Of a stretch of 6,898 nt of DNA, positions 1 through 5,910 are shown piece by piece (positions within the stretch are counted from its first letter, which is position 1; every line of letters begins with the position of its first letter). The DNA comes from Oligoflexus sp. (GTDB lineage Bacteria; Bdellovibrionota_B; Oligoflexia; Oligoflexales; Oligoflexaceae), in NCBI GenBank assembly GCA_030151925.1, contig JASLCY010000552.1, positions 1 through 6,898 of the forward strand, in the 5' to 3' direction. The notes under the pieces are model-generated. The model saw only the letters and a program-made list of their open reading frames with translations. It was not told the DNA's origin and ran no database searches. Both the position numbers and the translations under genes were made by a program.

Positions 1-1
1 C

Positions 2-154
2 ATAAGGCTGCTGAGGCCGGTCGCCCTCATCGATCGCCACAAGCTGCACACGACGCGGAAAAACGCCACGTTCTGGCATCTCCATCGCCTCTATGCGTCC
101 TGGCTGCAGAAGCAGGTCGACGACAGCCTCGAAACGGCCTCGAACCGCCACTGA
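2..154 (+). CDS. 3' end of an unidentified protein-coding gene, convergent with the flagellar operon
   Basis: This is an open frame of 50 codons that enters from the left edge and stops at TGA 152-154. Its codons mostly end in G or C, as expected for real coding sequence in this GC-rich genome, and the other two plus frames look less protein-like. The visible C-terminus is basic and aromatic, with a stretch reading TFWHLHRLYASWLQKQVDD that would suit an amphipathic helix. I do not recognise a family from so short a tail. It points towards the flagellar operon and ends just before the terminator hairpin at 163-189. No separate plus-strand terminator with a T-run is visible after it. It could instead be chance open frame; the codon pattern is the main argument for it. 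Confidence 0.5.
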   Translation: MRLLRPVALIDRHKLHTTRKNATFWHLHRLYASWLQKQVDDSLETASNRH

Positions 155-156
155 AA

Positions 157-189
157 AGAAAAAAGGAAGTCCCTTGCGGGGACTTCCTT
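157..189 (-). terminator. Rho-independent terminator of the flagellar operon
   Basis: A perfect 11-bp inverted repeat (AAGGAAGTCCC at 163-173 and its complement at 179-189) encloses a 5-base loop. Read on the minus strand, the hairpin is followed directly by a T-rich run (TTTTTTCTTTT when the last two stem bases are counted). It lies about 30 bases past the fliW stop codon. On the plus strand the bases after the hairpin are not T-rich, so it should work mainly for minus-strand transcription. Confidence 0.9.
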
Positions 190-218
190 GAGCGTAGGTT
201 TCGCTTAGGATCGGCTCT

Positions 219-764
219 TCAGCCTTTTTTCTCGACCTTCTTGGTCTTCTCGCCGGCGTTCGCCTGGGCTTGTTCCTTGGCCTGCTCGATCGCGGCTTCC
301 GCTTCGCCCGCCTTAGGCTGCGCCTGGTACTTGCGCATCTCTTCCATGATATTGTGGCGAGTGGTGTACTCGGACGTATTGAGAATGATCTGGCGGCCCT
401 TGTGGTTCTTCAGGTTGAAGACCACCGGCGCCTTGAGGTTCGCCGTCATCTTCTGGGGGTCGCTCGGCATCGTGATGATCACGGATACGACCGCGTCCTC
501 TTCGGCTTCGATGCCAAGGTCCGCGACTTCGGCCTCATTCACTTCCACGAGGTAATCGGGCTTGAAAAGGAGGGGATTGATCAGAACGAACGCAATCGCG
601 CCGTCTTCCAGGGCCTGCAGCCACTTGAAGGGCGAATCCTGATCGTGATCGAGGAGGACGTATTGCTTGAGCTCCGGAAAGCCGATGATGCCGGCCGGAA
701 GGGTGATCACATCCTTTTCATCGATATCGATCTCGCCGAAGCGCGTTGTTTTAACCTTGATCAA
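219..764 (-). CDS. fliW: FliW, flagellar assembly factor and CsrA antagonist
   Basis: FliW is a cytoplasmic protein that binds either flagellin or CsrA. When unexported flagellin is used up, free FliW binds CsrA and relieves its repression of translation. The FliW fold is recognisable: residues 6-30 (TTRFGEIDIDEKDVI, then GIIGFPEL), residues 43-49 (DSPFKWLQ) and the later strand LKAPVVFNLKNHKGRQIIL at about 110-128. Residues 146-181 form an Ala/Glu/Lys-rich tail that makes the protein (181 aa) longer than the usual 145-155. The start is TTG at 764-762, chosen because AAGGAG lies six bases upstream and the conserved core begins at once; no in-frame ATG fits better. It is the last gene of the operon, 96 bases after csrA, and the csrA-fliW pairing supports the assignment. 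Confidence 0.95.
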   Translation of the reverse strand: MIKVKTTRFGEIDIDEKDVITLPAGIIGFPELKQYVLLDHDQDSPFKWLQALEDGAIAFVLINPLLFKPDYLVEVNEAEVADLGIEAEEDAVVSVIITMPSDPQKMTANLKAPVVFNLKNHKGRQIILNTSEYTTRHNIMEEMRKYQAQPKAGEAEAAIEQAKEQAQANAGEKTKKVEKKG

Positions 765-767
765 GGC

Positions 768-839
768 CTACTCCTTGGAATGGACATTCGATGATTGTGG
801 TTCTTTGATTAGTCTATCCCAAGTTGATAGGTCCAACAA
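768..839 (-). CDS. Possible 23-codon leader ORF between csrA and fliW
   Basis: On the minus strand AAGGAG (852-847) lies seven bases before a TTG (839-837) that opens 23 codons reading MLDLSTWDRLIKEPQSSNVH and then SKE. The last two codons before the TAG (770-768) are themselves the AAGGAG ribosome-binding site of fliW, and fliW starts four bases further on. This layout would suit translational coupling. Against it, the codons (CTA, TCA, AGA, CTA) are unlike the GC-ending codons of neighbouring genes, the start is TTG, and no family is recognised. It may be only an untranslated leader with two purine-rich regulatory sites. Confidence 0.22.
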   Translation of the reverse strand: MLDLSTWDRLIKEPQSSNVHSKE

Positions 840-852
840 GATCAGACTCCTT
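771..852 (-). promoter_or_regulatory. fliW leader with two AAGGAGT elements, candidate CsrA sites
   Basis: The leader carries the same heptamer AAGGAGT twice on the minus strand, at 852-846 and 776-770. The second copy is the fliW ribosome-binding site. Both contain AAGGA, a match to the ANGGA core bound by CsrA. Between them is a weak 5-bp hairpin (CTATC 830-826 with GATAG 818-814). The matches are seen directly; regulation by CsrA is inference, since a Shine-Dalgarno sequence often resembles the CsrA core. Confidence 0.35.
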
Positions 853-860
853 AAGGCGTT

Positions 861-1160
861 TTATGTGTCGGATTTCTTGGAAACCCGCGTCACCTTCTTG
901 AACGGCGTATGATTCGAGTTTGTCGGGACTTCATTTTCTTCCATGATTTCGCTGGCTTGATCTACACTCACCACCTGCGAATAAGAGGCCTGGCGATTCT
1001 CGTCCTGGATCCTCTGATAGACTTCTTCGCGATGAACGACAGTCGCAGCGCTTGCTTTGATGCCGAGGCGAACCTGCTTGCCCTTGATCTGCATCACGAC
1101 GATTTTGATGTCGTCGCCTATGGCGATCCTCTCGCCGACCTTCCTCGTGAGTACCAGCAC
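861..1160 (-). CDS. csrA: CsrA, RNA-binding translational regulator, with long C-terminal tail
   Basis: CsrA forms a small homodimer that binds GGA motifs in mRNA leaders, often over the ribosome-binding site, and represses translation. Residues 1-57 match the family closely: [10 protein letters not shown] at the N-terminus, IGDDIKIVV, the LGIKA turn and [15 protein letters not shown]. The RNA-binding Arg6 and Arg44 are both present. Asn55, which aligns with the Bacillus subtilis CsrA residue I recall as needed for FliW binding, is conserved. Residues 58-99 form a polar, probably disordered tail ending in a basic stretch; the usual length is 60-75 aa. The start is GTG at 1160-1158, supported by GGGAGGG seven bases upstream and by the conserved MLVL start. 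The gene follows flgL by about 41 bases and precedes fliW, its likely antagonist. Confidence 0.96.
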   Translation of the reverse strand: MLVLTRKVGERIAIGDDIKIVVMQIKGKQVRLGIKASAATVVHREEVYQRIQDENRQASYSQVVSVDQASEIMEENEVPTNSNHTPFKKVTRVSKKSDT

Positions 1161-1180
1161 CGCTTTACCCTCCCTGGTAT
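1161..1180 (-). promoter_or_regulatory. csrA ribosome-binding site overlapping a candidate CsrA site
   Basis: On the minus strand CCAGGGAGGG runs from 1177 to 1168, seven bases before the GTG start. It contains CAGGGA, which matches the CARGGA part of the CsrA consensus and overlaps the Shine-Dalgarno sequence. CsrA repressing its own translation is known in other bacteria; here it is inferred from the motif only. Confidence 0.4.
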
Positions 1181-1201
1181 ATGGCGCCTAAACTAAACAG
1201 C

Positions 1202-2101
1202 TCACTGCAAATAGTTGAGCAGAGACGGCTGCAAGAGCTTGTTCGAAGCCAAGAGCGTACTCTGCAGAACCGATTCCGTCCTTTTGAAGTCCGACGTCGC
1301 CTTGTAGACGTCCGCGTCTTCAAGGCGAGAAAGATCTTCTTTCGTGAGCTCACTATTGAGTTCCAGCCGCTTCGAGGTCTCGTCCACCGCGTTGTAAACC
1401 GCGCCGAGAGCCGCTTGGCTGCTGGTCGTCTTCTCCATCTGAAACTCGATCTCGTCCATGGCCTTGCGTATCCCGGGAACGTCGTCGCCCATGAGCGAAT
1501 CGCGGAGCAGGGCCAGGGTCTCGACCATACCGAAGTGCCCTTTGGCCCTTTCATCGGCGGTCGGCTCGAACAGGCCGCGCGCCTGCAGGTTGATCTGCCT
1601 GAAGGTGCCGCTTTCCGTCTGCAGGAAGATCGCGCCGTCGTCGCCCGTGAACTGGCCGTCGCCGGTCACGGGAGGCGTCTGCGTGCGGAATCCCCCGAAT
1701 ACATAACGTCCATTGTAGGAGGAGTTGGCGAGCGACACCACCCCTTCGAGAATTTCCTTCACCTCGAGGCCTGCCGCCTGCCGGCTGTCGCCCGCGTAGG
1801 TCGCGCTCGAGAGGTTGACCGCCAGTTCCTTGGCCCGCATCAGGTATTCGTGGATGCCGGTCAGCGAAGCCTCGGTGCGATCAATATAACCCTTGGAAAA
1901 TTCTATATTTTTTGCAAACTGATCGCCGTTGCTGATCTGCGTGCGGCGACGGAGGATTTGAGCCATGGCGGTCGGATCGTCAGAGACGCGCGACACGCGT
2001 TTCTGAGTCGAAAGTTGCTCGAGCATGTTCGAGTTGTCAGTCTTCGCCTGATCAACGCGATGGTTCGCCTGCTCGTACCTTTGTCTATCCGAGACTCTCA
2101 T
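1202..2101 (-). CDS. flgL: FlgL, hook-filament junction protein (HAP3)
   Basis: FlgL is exported through the flagellar type III system and forms the second junction layer, between FlgK and the flagellin filament. The N-terminal coiled region begins MRVSDRQRYEQANHRVDQA and carries the flagellin-family signature LSTQKRVSRVSDDPTAMAQI at 30-49. Residues 127-139 (SSYNGRYVFGGFR) form the typical segment leading into the exposed domain. The C-terminal helix ends with TSDFKRTESVLQSTLLAS and SLLNYLQ. The length (299 aa) is normal. The ATG start sits five bases after AAGGA and nine bases after the flgK stop codon begins the gap, so the two are closely coupled. A local AT-rich patch lies at about 1885-1920 (residues 61-73). 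FlgK next door and FlgN upstream, its presumed chaperone, fit this role. Confidence 0.96.
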   Translation of the reverse strand: MRVSDRQRYEQANHRVDQAKTDNSNMLEQLSTQKRVSRVSDDPTAMAQILRRRTQISNGDQFAKNIEFSKGYIDRTEASLTGIHEYLMRAKELAVNLSSATYAGDSRQAAGLEVKEILEGVVSLANSSYNGRYVFGGFRTQTPPVTGDGQFTGDDGAIFLQTESGTFRQINLQARGLFEPTADERAKGHFGMVETLALLRDSLMGDDVPGIRKAMDEIEFQMEKTTSSQAALGAVYNAVDETSKRLELNSELTKEDLSRLEDADVYKATSDFKRTESVLQSTLLASNKLLQPSLLNYLQ

Positions 2102-2103
2102 CT

Positions 2104-2113
2104 ACATCCTTAG
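2104..2113 (-). promoter_or_regulatory. flgL ribosome-binding site with a near-consensus CsrA site
   Basis: On the minus strand CTAAGGATGT (2113-2104) spans the flgK stop codon and the flgL Shine-Dalgarno sequence. It matches the ARGGAUGU part of the CsrA SELEX consensus (ACARGGAUGU) at all eight positions and the full ten-base form at eight of ten. Binding here would block flgL initiation. The match is seen directly; the regulation is inferred. Confidence 0.45.
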
Positions 2114-3525
2114 CGTTTCATATTAAGGACCGTTTCTATCATTTCATCGACCGTGGTGATGACCTTGGAGGAGGCGGTGAAGTTCGCCTGCCACTTCAAG
2201 AGGTTGGTGGCCTCTTCGTCCATCGACACGCCCGAGACCGAATCCCGGCGCGCGTTGAGGTTGCGGACCAGGGTCTCGTCGGCGTCTTTGGTCTGCTGCG
2301 AGCGCTGCAAGTCGAGGCCGAAAACCCCGACATAGTTTGCGTAATAGTCCTGGATCGTCGCGTCGCCCATCGTCTTCTGCTCCTTGAGGCGGACCATGCG
2401 GTTGACGAGGACGTTATCGCCCGGGGCGTTGGGCGAGGCGGCGACCGAGATCGCGTTGGTGGACTCCACGATGTGATCGTCGATGGCCAGGGTCTCGGCC
2501 GCGCGATTCGGATCGTCGTCCATCTTGAAGAAGTCGCGGCCGGTGTTTTCCTTATACTCCTTGAGACCGAAACCTTGGCGGTGGATCTCGTTGAAGGAGT
2601 TCGCAAAGTTCGCGGCCATCGCATTGTTGTTGGCGAGCAGGTTGGGCGCGACCTGGTCGCGGACCTCGACCATGCCTGCGAGGCGACCGCGTTTGTTCTC
2701 GTGGGTCACGATAGTCGGTTTCTTCGCGGCGCCGTCCAATACGACGATATCGTACATCTCGCCGTCGCCCGAACGGGAAACGTTGACCGTAGCCGCCTGC
2801 CCGCGGTCGACGAGGAGAGTCTCCGCCGGGCCGCGCACGACGACCATGCCCTGGTCCCCGCGATAGTAGGTGATATCCATCTTCTGGGTGAGGTCGCGGA
2901 GGATCTTGTCCTGCTGGTCGAGGAGATCGGAGACCTCCTTGCTGGAACTGGTCTCCGTGGCCTTGATCTCGATGTTGAGGCGGGCGATCTGGTCGATGAG
3001 CGTGTTCGCCTCGGTGACTTCGCCCGCGATCCGGTCGTTCAGATCGCTGCGGGCGGTCTTGAGGCTGTCGTCCACGCGCCTGAATGCGTTCACCACGTTC
3101 TGCGCGTTCTCGCGGACGGAGGTACGGACCGGGAGCTCCTCGGGGAAGCTCGAGAGGTCGTGGAGCGAGTTGAAGAACTTGTCGAGTTCGGCCGCGGGCG
3201 TGTTATTGAGCTCCGGGCTGTAGATCGCCTCGAGCGGCTTCATGCTGTCGAAGCGCGCCGTCGAGTGCCCGAGGTCCTGATGGGTGTCGTTGATCTGCTT
3301 CTCGAGGAATTGGTCGTGGGCGCGGGTGATGTTCTTCACGAACACGCCGTTGCCGATGACGACGCCGCGCGTTTCGGAGGGCTGGCGCGTCTCGAGGTTC
3401 ACTCTCTGGCGGGAAAAACCCTCGGTATGGGCATTGGCAATGTTATGCCCTGCGGTGTCGACCCCTTGCCGCGAGGCGAAGAGCGACTCCGAACCGATGT
3501 TCAGAGAGTGAAACAAGCCGGACAT
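2110..3525 (-). CDS. flgK: FlgK, hook-filament junction protein (HAP1)
   Basis: FlgK is the first junction protein added to the hook before FlgL and the filament. The N-terminus has the axial-protein signature: MSGLFHSLNIGSESLFASRQ, then VDTAGHNIANAHTEGFSRQRVN at 22-43. The middle (about 95-310) is helical and then strand-rich, as in the FlgK body. The C-terminus (442-471) has the axial-protein helix LLKWQANFTASSKVITTVDE and ends VLNMKR. At 471 aa it is shorter than enteric FlgK (about 550), mainly in the variable exposed part; compact forms are common outside enterics. The start ATG is three bases after the flgN stop, so translation is probably coupled. An in-phase antisense open frame of 548 codons on the other strand is a by-product of codon bias here and in flgN. 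Confidence 0.97.
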   Translation of the reverse strand: MSGLFHSLNIGSESLFASRQGVDTAGHNIANAHTEGFSRQRVNLETRQPSETRGVVIGNGVFVKNITRAHDQFLEKQINDTHQDLGHSTARFDSMKPLEAIYSPELNNTPAAELDKFFNSLHDLSSFPEELPVRTSVRENAQNVVNAFRRVDDSLKTARSDLNDRIAGEVTEANTLIDQIARLNIEIKATETSSSKEVSDLLDQQDKILRDLTQKMDITYYRGDQGMVVVRGPAETLLVDRGQAATVNVSRSGDGEMYDIVVLDGAAKKPTIVTHENKRGRLAGMVEVRDQVAPNLLANNNAMAANFANSFNEIHRQGFGLKEYKENTGRDFFKMDDDPNRAAETLAIDDHIVESTNAISVAASPNAPGDNVLVNRMVRLKEQKTMGDATIQDYYANYVGVFGLDLQRSQQTKDADETLVRNLNARRDSVSGVSMDEEATNLLKWQANFTASSKVITTVDEMIETVLNMKR

Positions 3526-3528
3526 ATA

Positions 3529-4095
3529 TTAGGTCCTAACGGTGAGGAGAGACTTCTGAGCAGGGCCGCCGACCTTGGTCTTGCCGGTCTGGCCGTAGGT
3601 CGCTTCGGATTCGCGCGCGACCTCTTGCCAGAAGGCGTAGGTCTCGCGATGGTACTCGAGCAGGCGCTTGACGAGATAGGCGTTGGTCTCGAGCTTAGCG
3701 AAGATCGCGAGGCGCAGGTCCTTCAGCTTCCTGACCCAATCTTCCATCTGCTTCATCTTGGGCTCGAGCTCGGGGTTGCGCGCGACGAGCCGCGGGCGGA
3801 TGTTCGCGACGAACTCGGCGAGCTGCCGGTCGTCGTCCGCCTCGTGCTCGGTCGAGCCCAGCTCGAACGCGAGAAAATCCATAGCTTCTTTCAAAGCTCG
3901 GATCTGCTTCTTGACGCGATCGCCAAAGATCAGTTTTTCATCTGTGATGTCTTCGAGTTCCTTGAGGTCCGAACGGCCGATGGCGTCGTTCTCCTTGAGC
4001 ACGACCTTCTCGAAGTCGGCCAGGACTTGATGCAGCTGAACACAGGTGTCGATGACCTTGCTCAGCCTATTGTCAACACCGAGGTTCACTTGCAT
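3529..4095 (-). CDS. flgN: FlgN-like flagellar export chaperone
   Basis: FlgN is a cytoplasmic chaperone that keeps FlgK and FlgL unfolded and brings them to the export gate. The protein (188 aa) is almost wholly alpha-helical and charged. A first helix (about 10-75) runs VIDTCVQLHQVLADFEKVVL then LEDITDEKLIFGDRVKKQIR; a second set (about 86-160) includes MEDWVRKLKDLRLAIFAKLE and LLEYHRETYAF. A flexible tail with TYGQTGKTK follows at 166-174, similar to the YG.xGK-type ends seen in this family. Sequence conservation in FlgN is low, so the call rests on helical pattern, size and position directly before flgK and flgL. The ATG at 4095-4093 has GAGG seven bases upstream and lies 20 bases after flgM. 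Confidence 0.85.
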   Translation of the reverse strand: MQVNLGVDNRLSKVIDTCVQLHQVLADFEKVVLKENDAIGRSDLKELEDITDEKLIFGDRVKKQIRALKEAMDFLAFELGSTEHEADDDRQLAEFVANIRPRLVARNPELEPKMKQMEDWVRKLKDLRLAIFAKLETNAYLVKRLLEYHRETYAFWQEVARESEATYGQTGKTKVGGPAQKSLLTVRT

Positions 4096-4115
4096 GAGGG
4101 GCCCTCACGATTGGA

Positions 4116-4487
4116 TTAGAGCTGGGGCTCTTTCGCGAGCTCGTCTTTGATGGCTTCGCGGAGGATGCCGTCAGCGATGTTCTCGGAGCTCACCTTGTAT
4201 TCGCCGCTCTCGATTTTCTTTTTGAGTTCCGCGACCTTGTCCTCGCGGACGTCGGGGGTGTTGCGAGCGATGTCGAGCGCTTTGAGGCGCGCGTCGTTCA
4301 TCTCCTTGGCCTTGCCGGAGACGTTGACGTTGTAATCGCCGTTGTCCTCGACCTTGCCGCCTTTGGCCTTCTTCGTGTTGTCGGCCTGTCCGATGCCGGC
4401 CGCGCCTTGCGCGCCCTTGGCCTTGCCCGCAGGAACGTTGTTGCCGATGGAACCGGGTACGTTAGGACCGATCTTCGTGCTATCCAT
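4116..4487 (-). CDS. flgM: FlgM, anti-sigma-28 factor
   Basis: FlgM holds the flagellar sigma factor FliA (sigma-28) inactive until the hook-basal body is complete, then is exported, releasing transcription of late genes. The sigma-binding C-terminal region is clear at 68-115: ARNTPDVREDKVAELKKKIE, then SGEYKVSSENIADGILREAI, matching the family pattern of helix, short G-Y-K-V linker and IA-x-x-I/L-L helix. Residues 1-60 are rich in Gly, Ala, Lys and Asn and probably disordered, as FlgM N-termini are in solution, but longer than usual (123 aa against about 97). GAGGAG lies seven bases before the ATG. It sits between flgJ and flgN with gaps of 11 and 20 bases, so no room for a separate promoter is apparent between genes. 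Confidence 0.94.
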   Translation of the reverse strand: MDSTKIGPNVPGSIGNNVPAGKAKGAQGAAGIGQADNTKKAKGGKVEDNGDYNVNVSGKAKEMNDARLKALDIARNTPDVREDKVAELKKKIESGEYKVSSENIADGILREAIKDELAKEPQL

Positions 4488-4498
4488 GAGTGGTCTCC

Positions 4499-4891
4499 TC
4501 AGCGTTTGTCGCTGGCTTGCCGGCCGTATTGCGCAAGGCCTGCCGCCTTTTGTAGCTCATCTGGTTTTTTACCGCCACCCATCAGCCGCGTGAGGTGGTC
4601 TTCAATGGCGGAAGAGAGACCCGTCATGTTCTGGGAGGCAAGATCCTTGGCGTATTCGGTGTCGAGCATGCTTTGGAAAATTTGCTCGCCGTTGCCGCCG
4701 TCGATGAAATTGGATTTGTTCACGGAGTCTCGCATTGATTTTAACACAATCCCCATGAAGATTGACTCGAACTCCTGCGATAATTTTTTGACCTGCTCCT
4801 TGTCCTTCGGCTCCTGCTGACTAACCTGGTTGAATCGCTCGGAATTCATCTGATCTACGGAAACTTTGGAAATGCTGCTGATGTCGCTCAT
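4499..4891 (-). CDS. flgJ: FlgJ-type rod-binding protein, single domain
   Basis: The FlgJ N-terminal domain acts as a cap or scaffold for rod assembly in the periplasm. The family pattern is visible at 36-105: KLSQEFESIFMGIVLKSMRD, then the GGNGEQIFQSMLDTEYAKDL stretch and MTGLSSAIEDHL. There is no C-terminal muramidase domain, so peptidoglycan cutting for the rod must come from another enzyme; single-domain forms are common outside enteric bacteria. I prefer the ATG at 4891-4889 (130 aa) because TGAGG lies six bases upstream. A GTG at 4903-4901 in the same frame would add four residues and overlap the flgI stop codon, but it has a poorer ribosome-binding site. The stop is 11 bases before flgM. 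Confidence 0.88.
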   Translation of the reverse strand: MSDISSISKVSVDQMNSERFNQVSQQEPKDKEQVKKLSQEFESIFMGIVLKSMRDSVNKSNFIDGGNGEQIFQSMLDTEYAKDLASQNMTGLSSAIEDHLTRLMGGGKKPDELQKAAGLAQYGRQASDKR

Positions 4892-4899
4892 CGGTGACC

Positions 4900-5910
4900 T
4901 CACATGAGCTTGATTTCGGCCCTGAGCGCGCCGGAGGCATGGATCGACTGCAGGATGCTGATCAGGTCTTCAGGCTTCACGCCCATCGTATTTAGGCTTT
5001 TCACCAAATCGTTGATCGTGGTCCCCTGGACGGCCATCACGGATTCGGACTTGGCCTGCTTGCCGGCTCCGACCTGGATGCTCAGGCCGTTATGCGAGAT
5101 TGCGATGTCCGAGACCTTGACGTCGCCGCCCATGACCACGGTCCCCGTGCGTTCGTTGATGATGACGACCGCTTTCTGGTCGGCGAGGACTTCGAGGCTC
5201 TCCACTTCGGCGATAAAGCCCGTGACGTTGTTCAAGGCGTCAGGAGCCATGTGGATCTTCACGCGGGCCGGGTCGAGCGCGGTCGCGATCTCGCTGTGGA
5301 AGTGATGGTTGATGGCGAGGGCGATGCGGTTCGCCGTCGAGAAATCCGCCTTGACGAGGTTCAGGTCGATCGCCGCGTTCTGCACGAGGGCGGGCGTGAA
5401 ATCACGCTCGATCATGCCGCCGTCGGCTATCGTGGCTACGGTCTGGACCTTCGCTCCGGCTCCCGTCGCCTGGCCGATCACGATAGCGCCAGAGGCCATC
5501 GCATAGATCTGGCCATCGCCGGCTTTGAGCGGGGTCATGACCAGCGTTCCGCCGGCGAGGCTCTTCGCGTCGCCGATGATGGAGACCTTCACGTCGATGC
5601 GATCGCCGATGCGGGCGAAGGCGGGAAGGTCGGCGGTGACGATCACCGACGCCGCCGACAGGGTCGTCACCTGCTGGCTATCGGTGGTCATGCCGAGTTT
5701 GGTCAGCATGCTGGCCACGGCTTTGTTCTTCGCGATCGAGGTCGGCGTGTCGCCGGTCTTATTGAGGCCGACGACGAGGCCGAAGCCGATCAGGCTGTTC
5801 GTGCGATCGCCGCGCAGGTGCGCGAGGTCCTTGATCCGCACCGATTGGGCGAGGGCCGTTTGCGAGAGGCCCAGCGCGGCCATAAAGATGAGAGCGAGCA
5901 GCTTAACCAT
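4900..5910 (-). CDS. flgI: FlgI, flagellar P-ring protein
   Basis: FlgI forms the periplasmic P-ring, the bushing around the rod in the peptidoglycan layer. Residues 1-21 are a Sec signal peptide (MVKLLALIFMAALGLSQTALA), with likely cleavage after ALA before QS. The mature start VRIKDLAHLRGDRTNSLIGFG then GLVVGLNKTGD is the family signature. Further conserved parts are DVKVSIIGDAKSLAGGTLVMTP in the middle, INERTGTVVMGGDVKVS, and the C-terminal end ASGALRAEIKLM, matching the usual GALxAEL ending. The length (336 aa) is close to the family norm. No cysteine is present, whereas enteric FlgI depends on a disulfide bond. The ATG overlaps the end of flgH by eight bases, which suggests translational coupling and matched ring production. 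Confidence 0.98.
   Translation of the reverse strand: MVKLLALIFMAALGLSQTALAQSVRIKDLAHLRGDRTNSLIGFGLVVGLNKTGDTPTSIAKNKAVASMLTKLGMTTDSQQVTTLSAASVIVTADLPAFARIGDRIDVKVSIIGDAKSLAGGTLVMTPLKAGDGQIYAMASGAIVIGQATGAGAKVQTVATIADGGMIERDFTPALVQNAAIDLNLVKADFSTANRIALAINHHFHSEIATALDPARVKIHMAPDALNNVTGFIAEVESLEVLADQKAVVIINERTGTVVMGGDVKVSDIAISHNGLSIQVGAGKQAKSESVMAVQGTTINDLVKSLNTMGVKPEDLISILQSIHASGALRAEIKLM

Noticed and set aside
765..790. ATG just upstream of fliW as the fliW start
   Set aside because: It is out of frame with fliW and meets a TGA after eight codons.
1181..2113. A 310-codon plus-strand open frame opposite flgL
   Set aside because: It is codon-in-phase antisense to flgL and arises from the same codon bias; flgL itself is unmistakable.
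2414..2421. A sigma-28 type -10 box (GGCGATAA on the minus strand) inside flgK
   Set aside because: No TAAA-like -35 box is found at the proper distance upstream, and it lies within well-conserved flgK coding sequence.
4096..4106. GC-rich near-palindrome in the flgM-flgN gap, considered as a terminator
   Set aside because: It has no loop room and no T-run after it, and its GAGG serves as the flgN ribosome-binding site.
2473..4119. A 548-codon open frame on the plus strand opposite flgK and flgN
   Set aside because: It is exactly codon-in-phase antisense to flgK and flgN, which share the same phase. Its stops would need TTA, CTA or TCA codons in those genes, and these are rare in GC-rich genes. 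The translation is low-complexity in V, E, D, R and L and shows no family.
4892..4903. GTG start four codons upstream for flgJ
   Set aside because: The ATG at 4891 has a better-spaced TGAGG; the GTG version would add only four residues of no recognisable value. It is not excluded.
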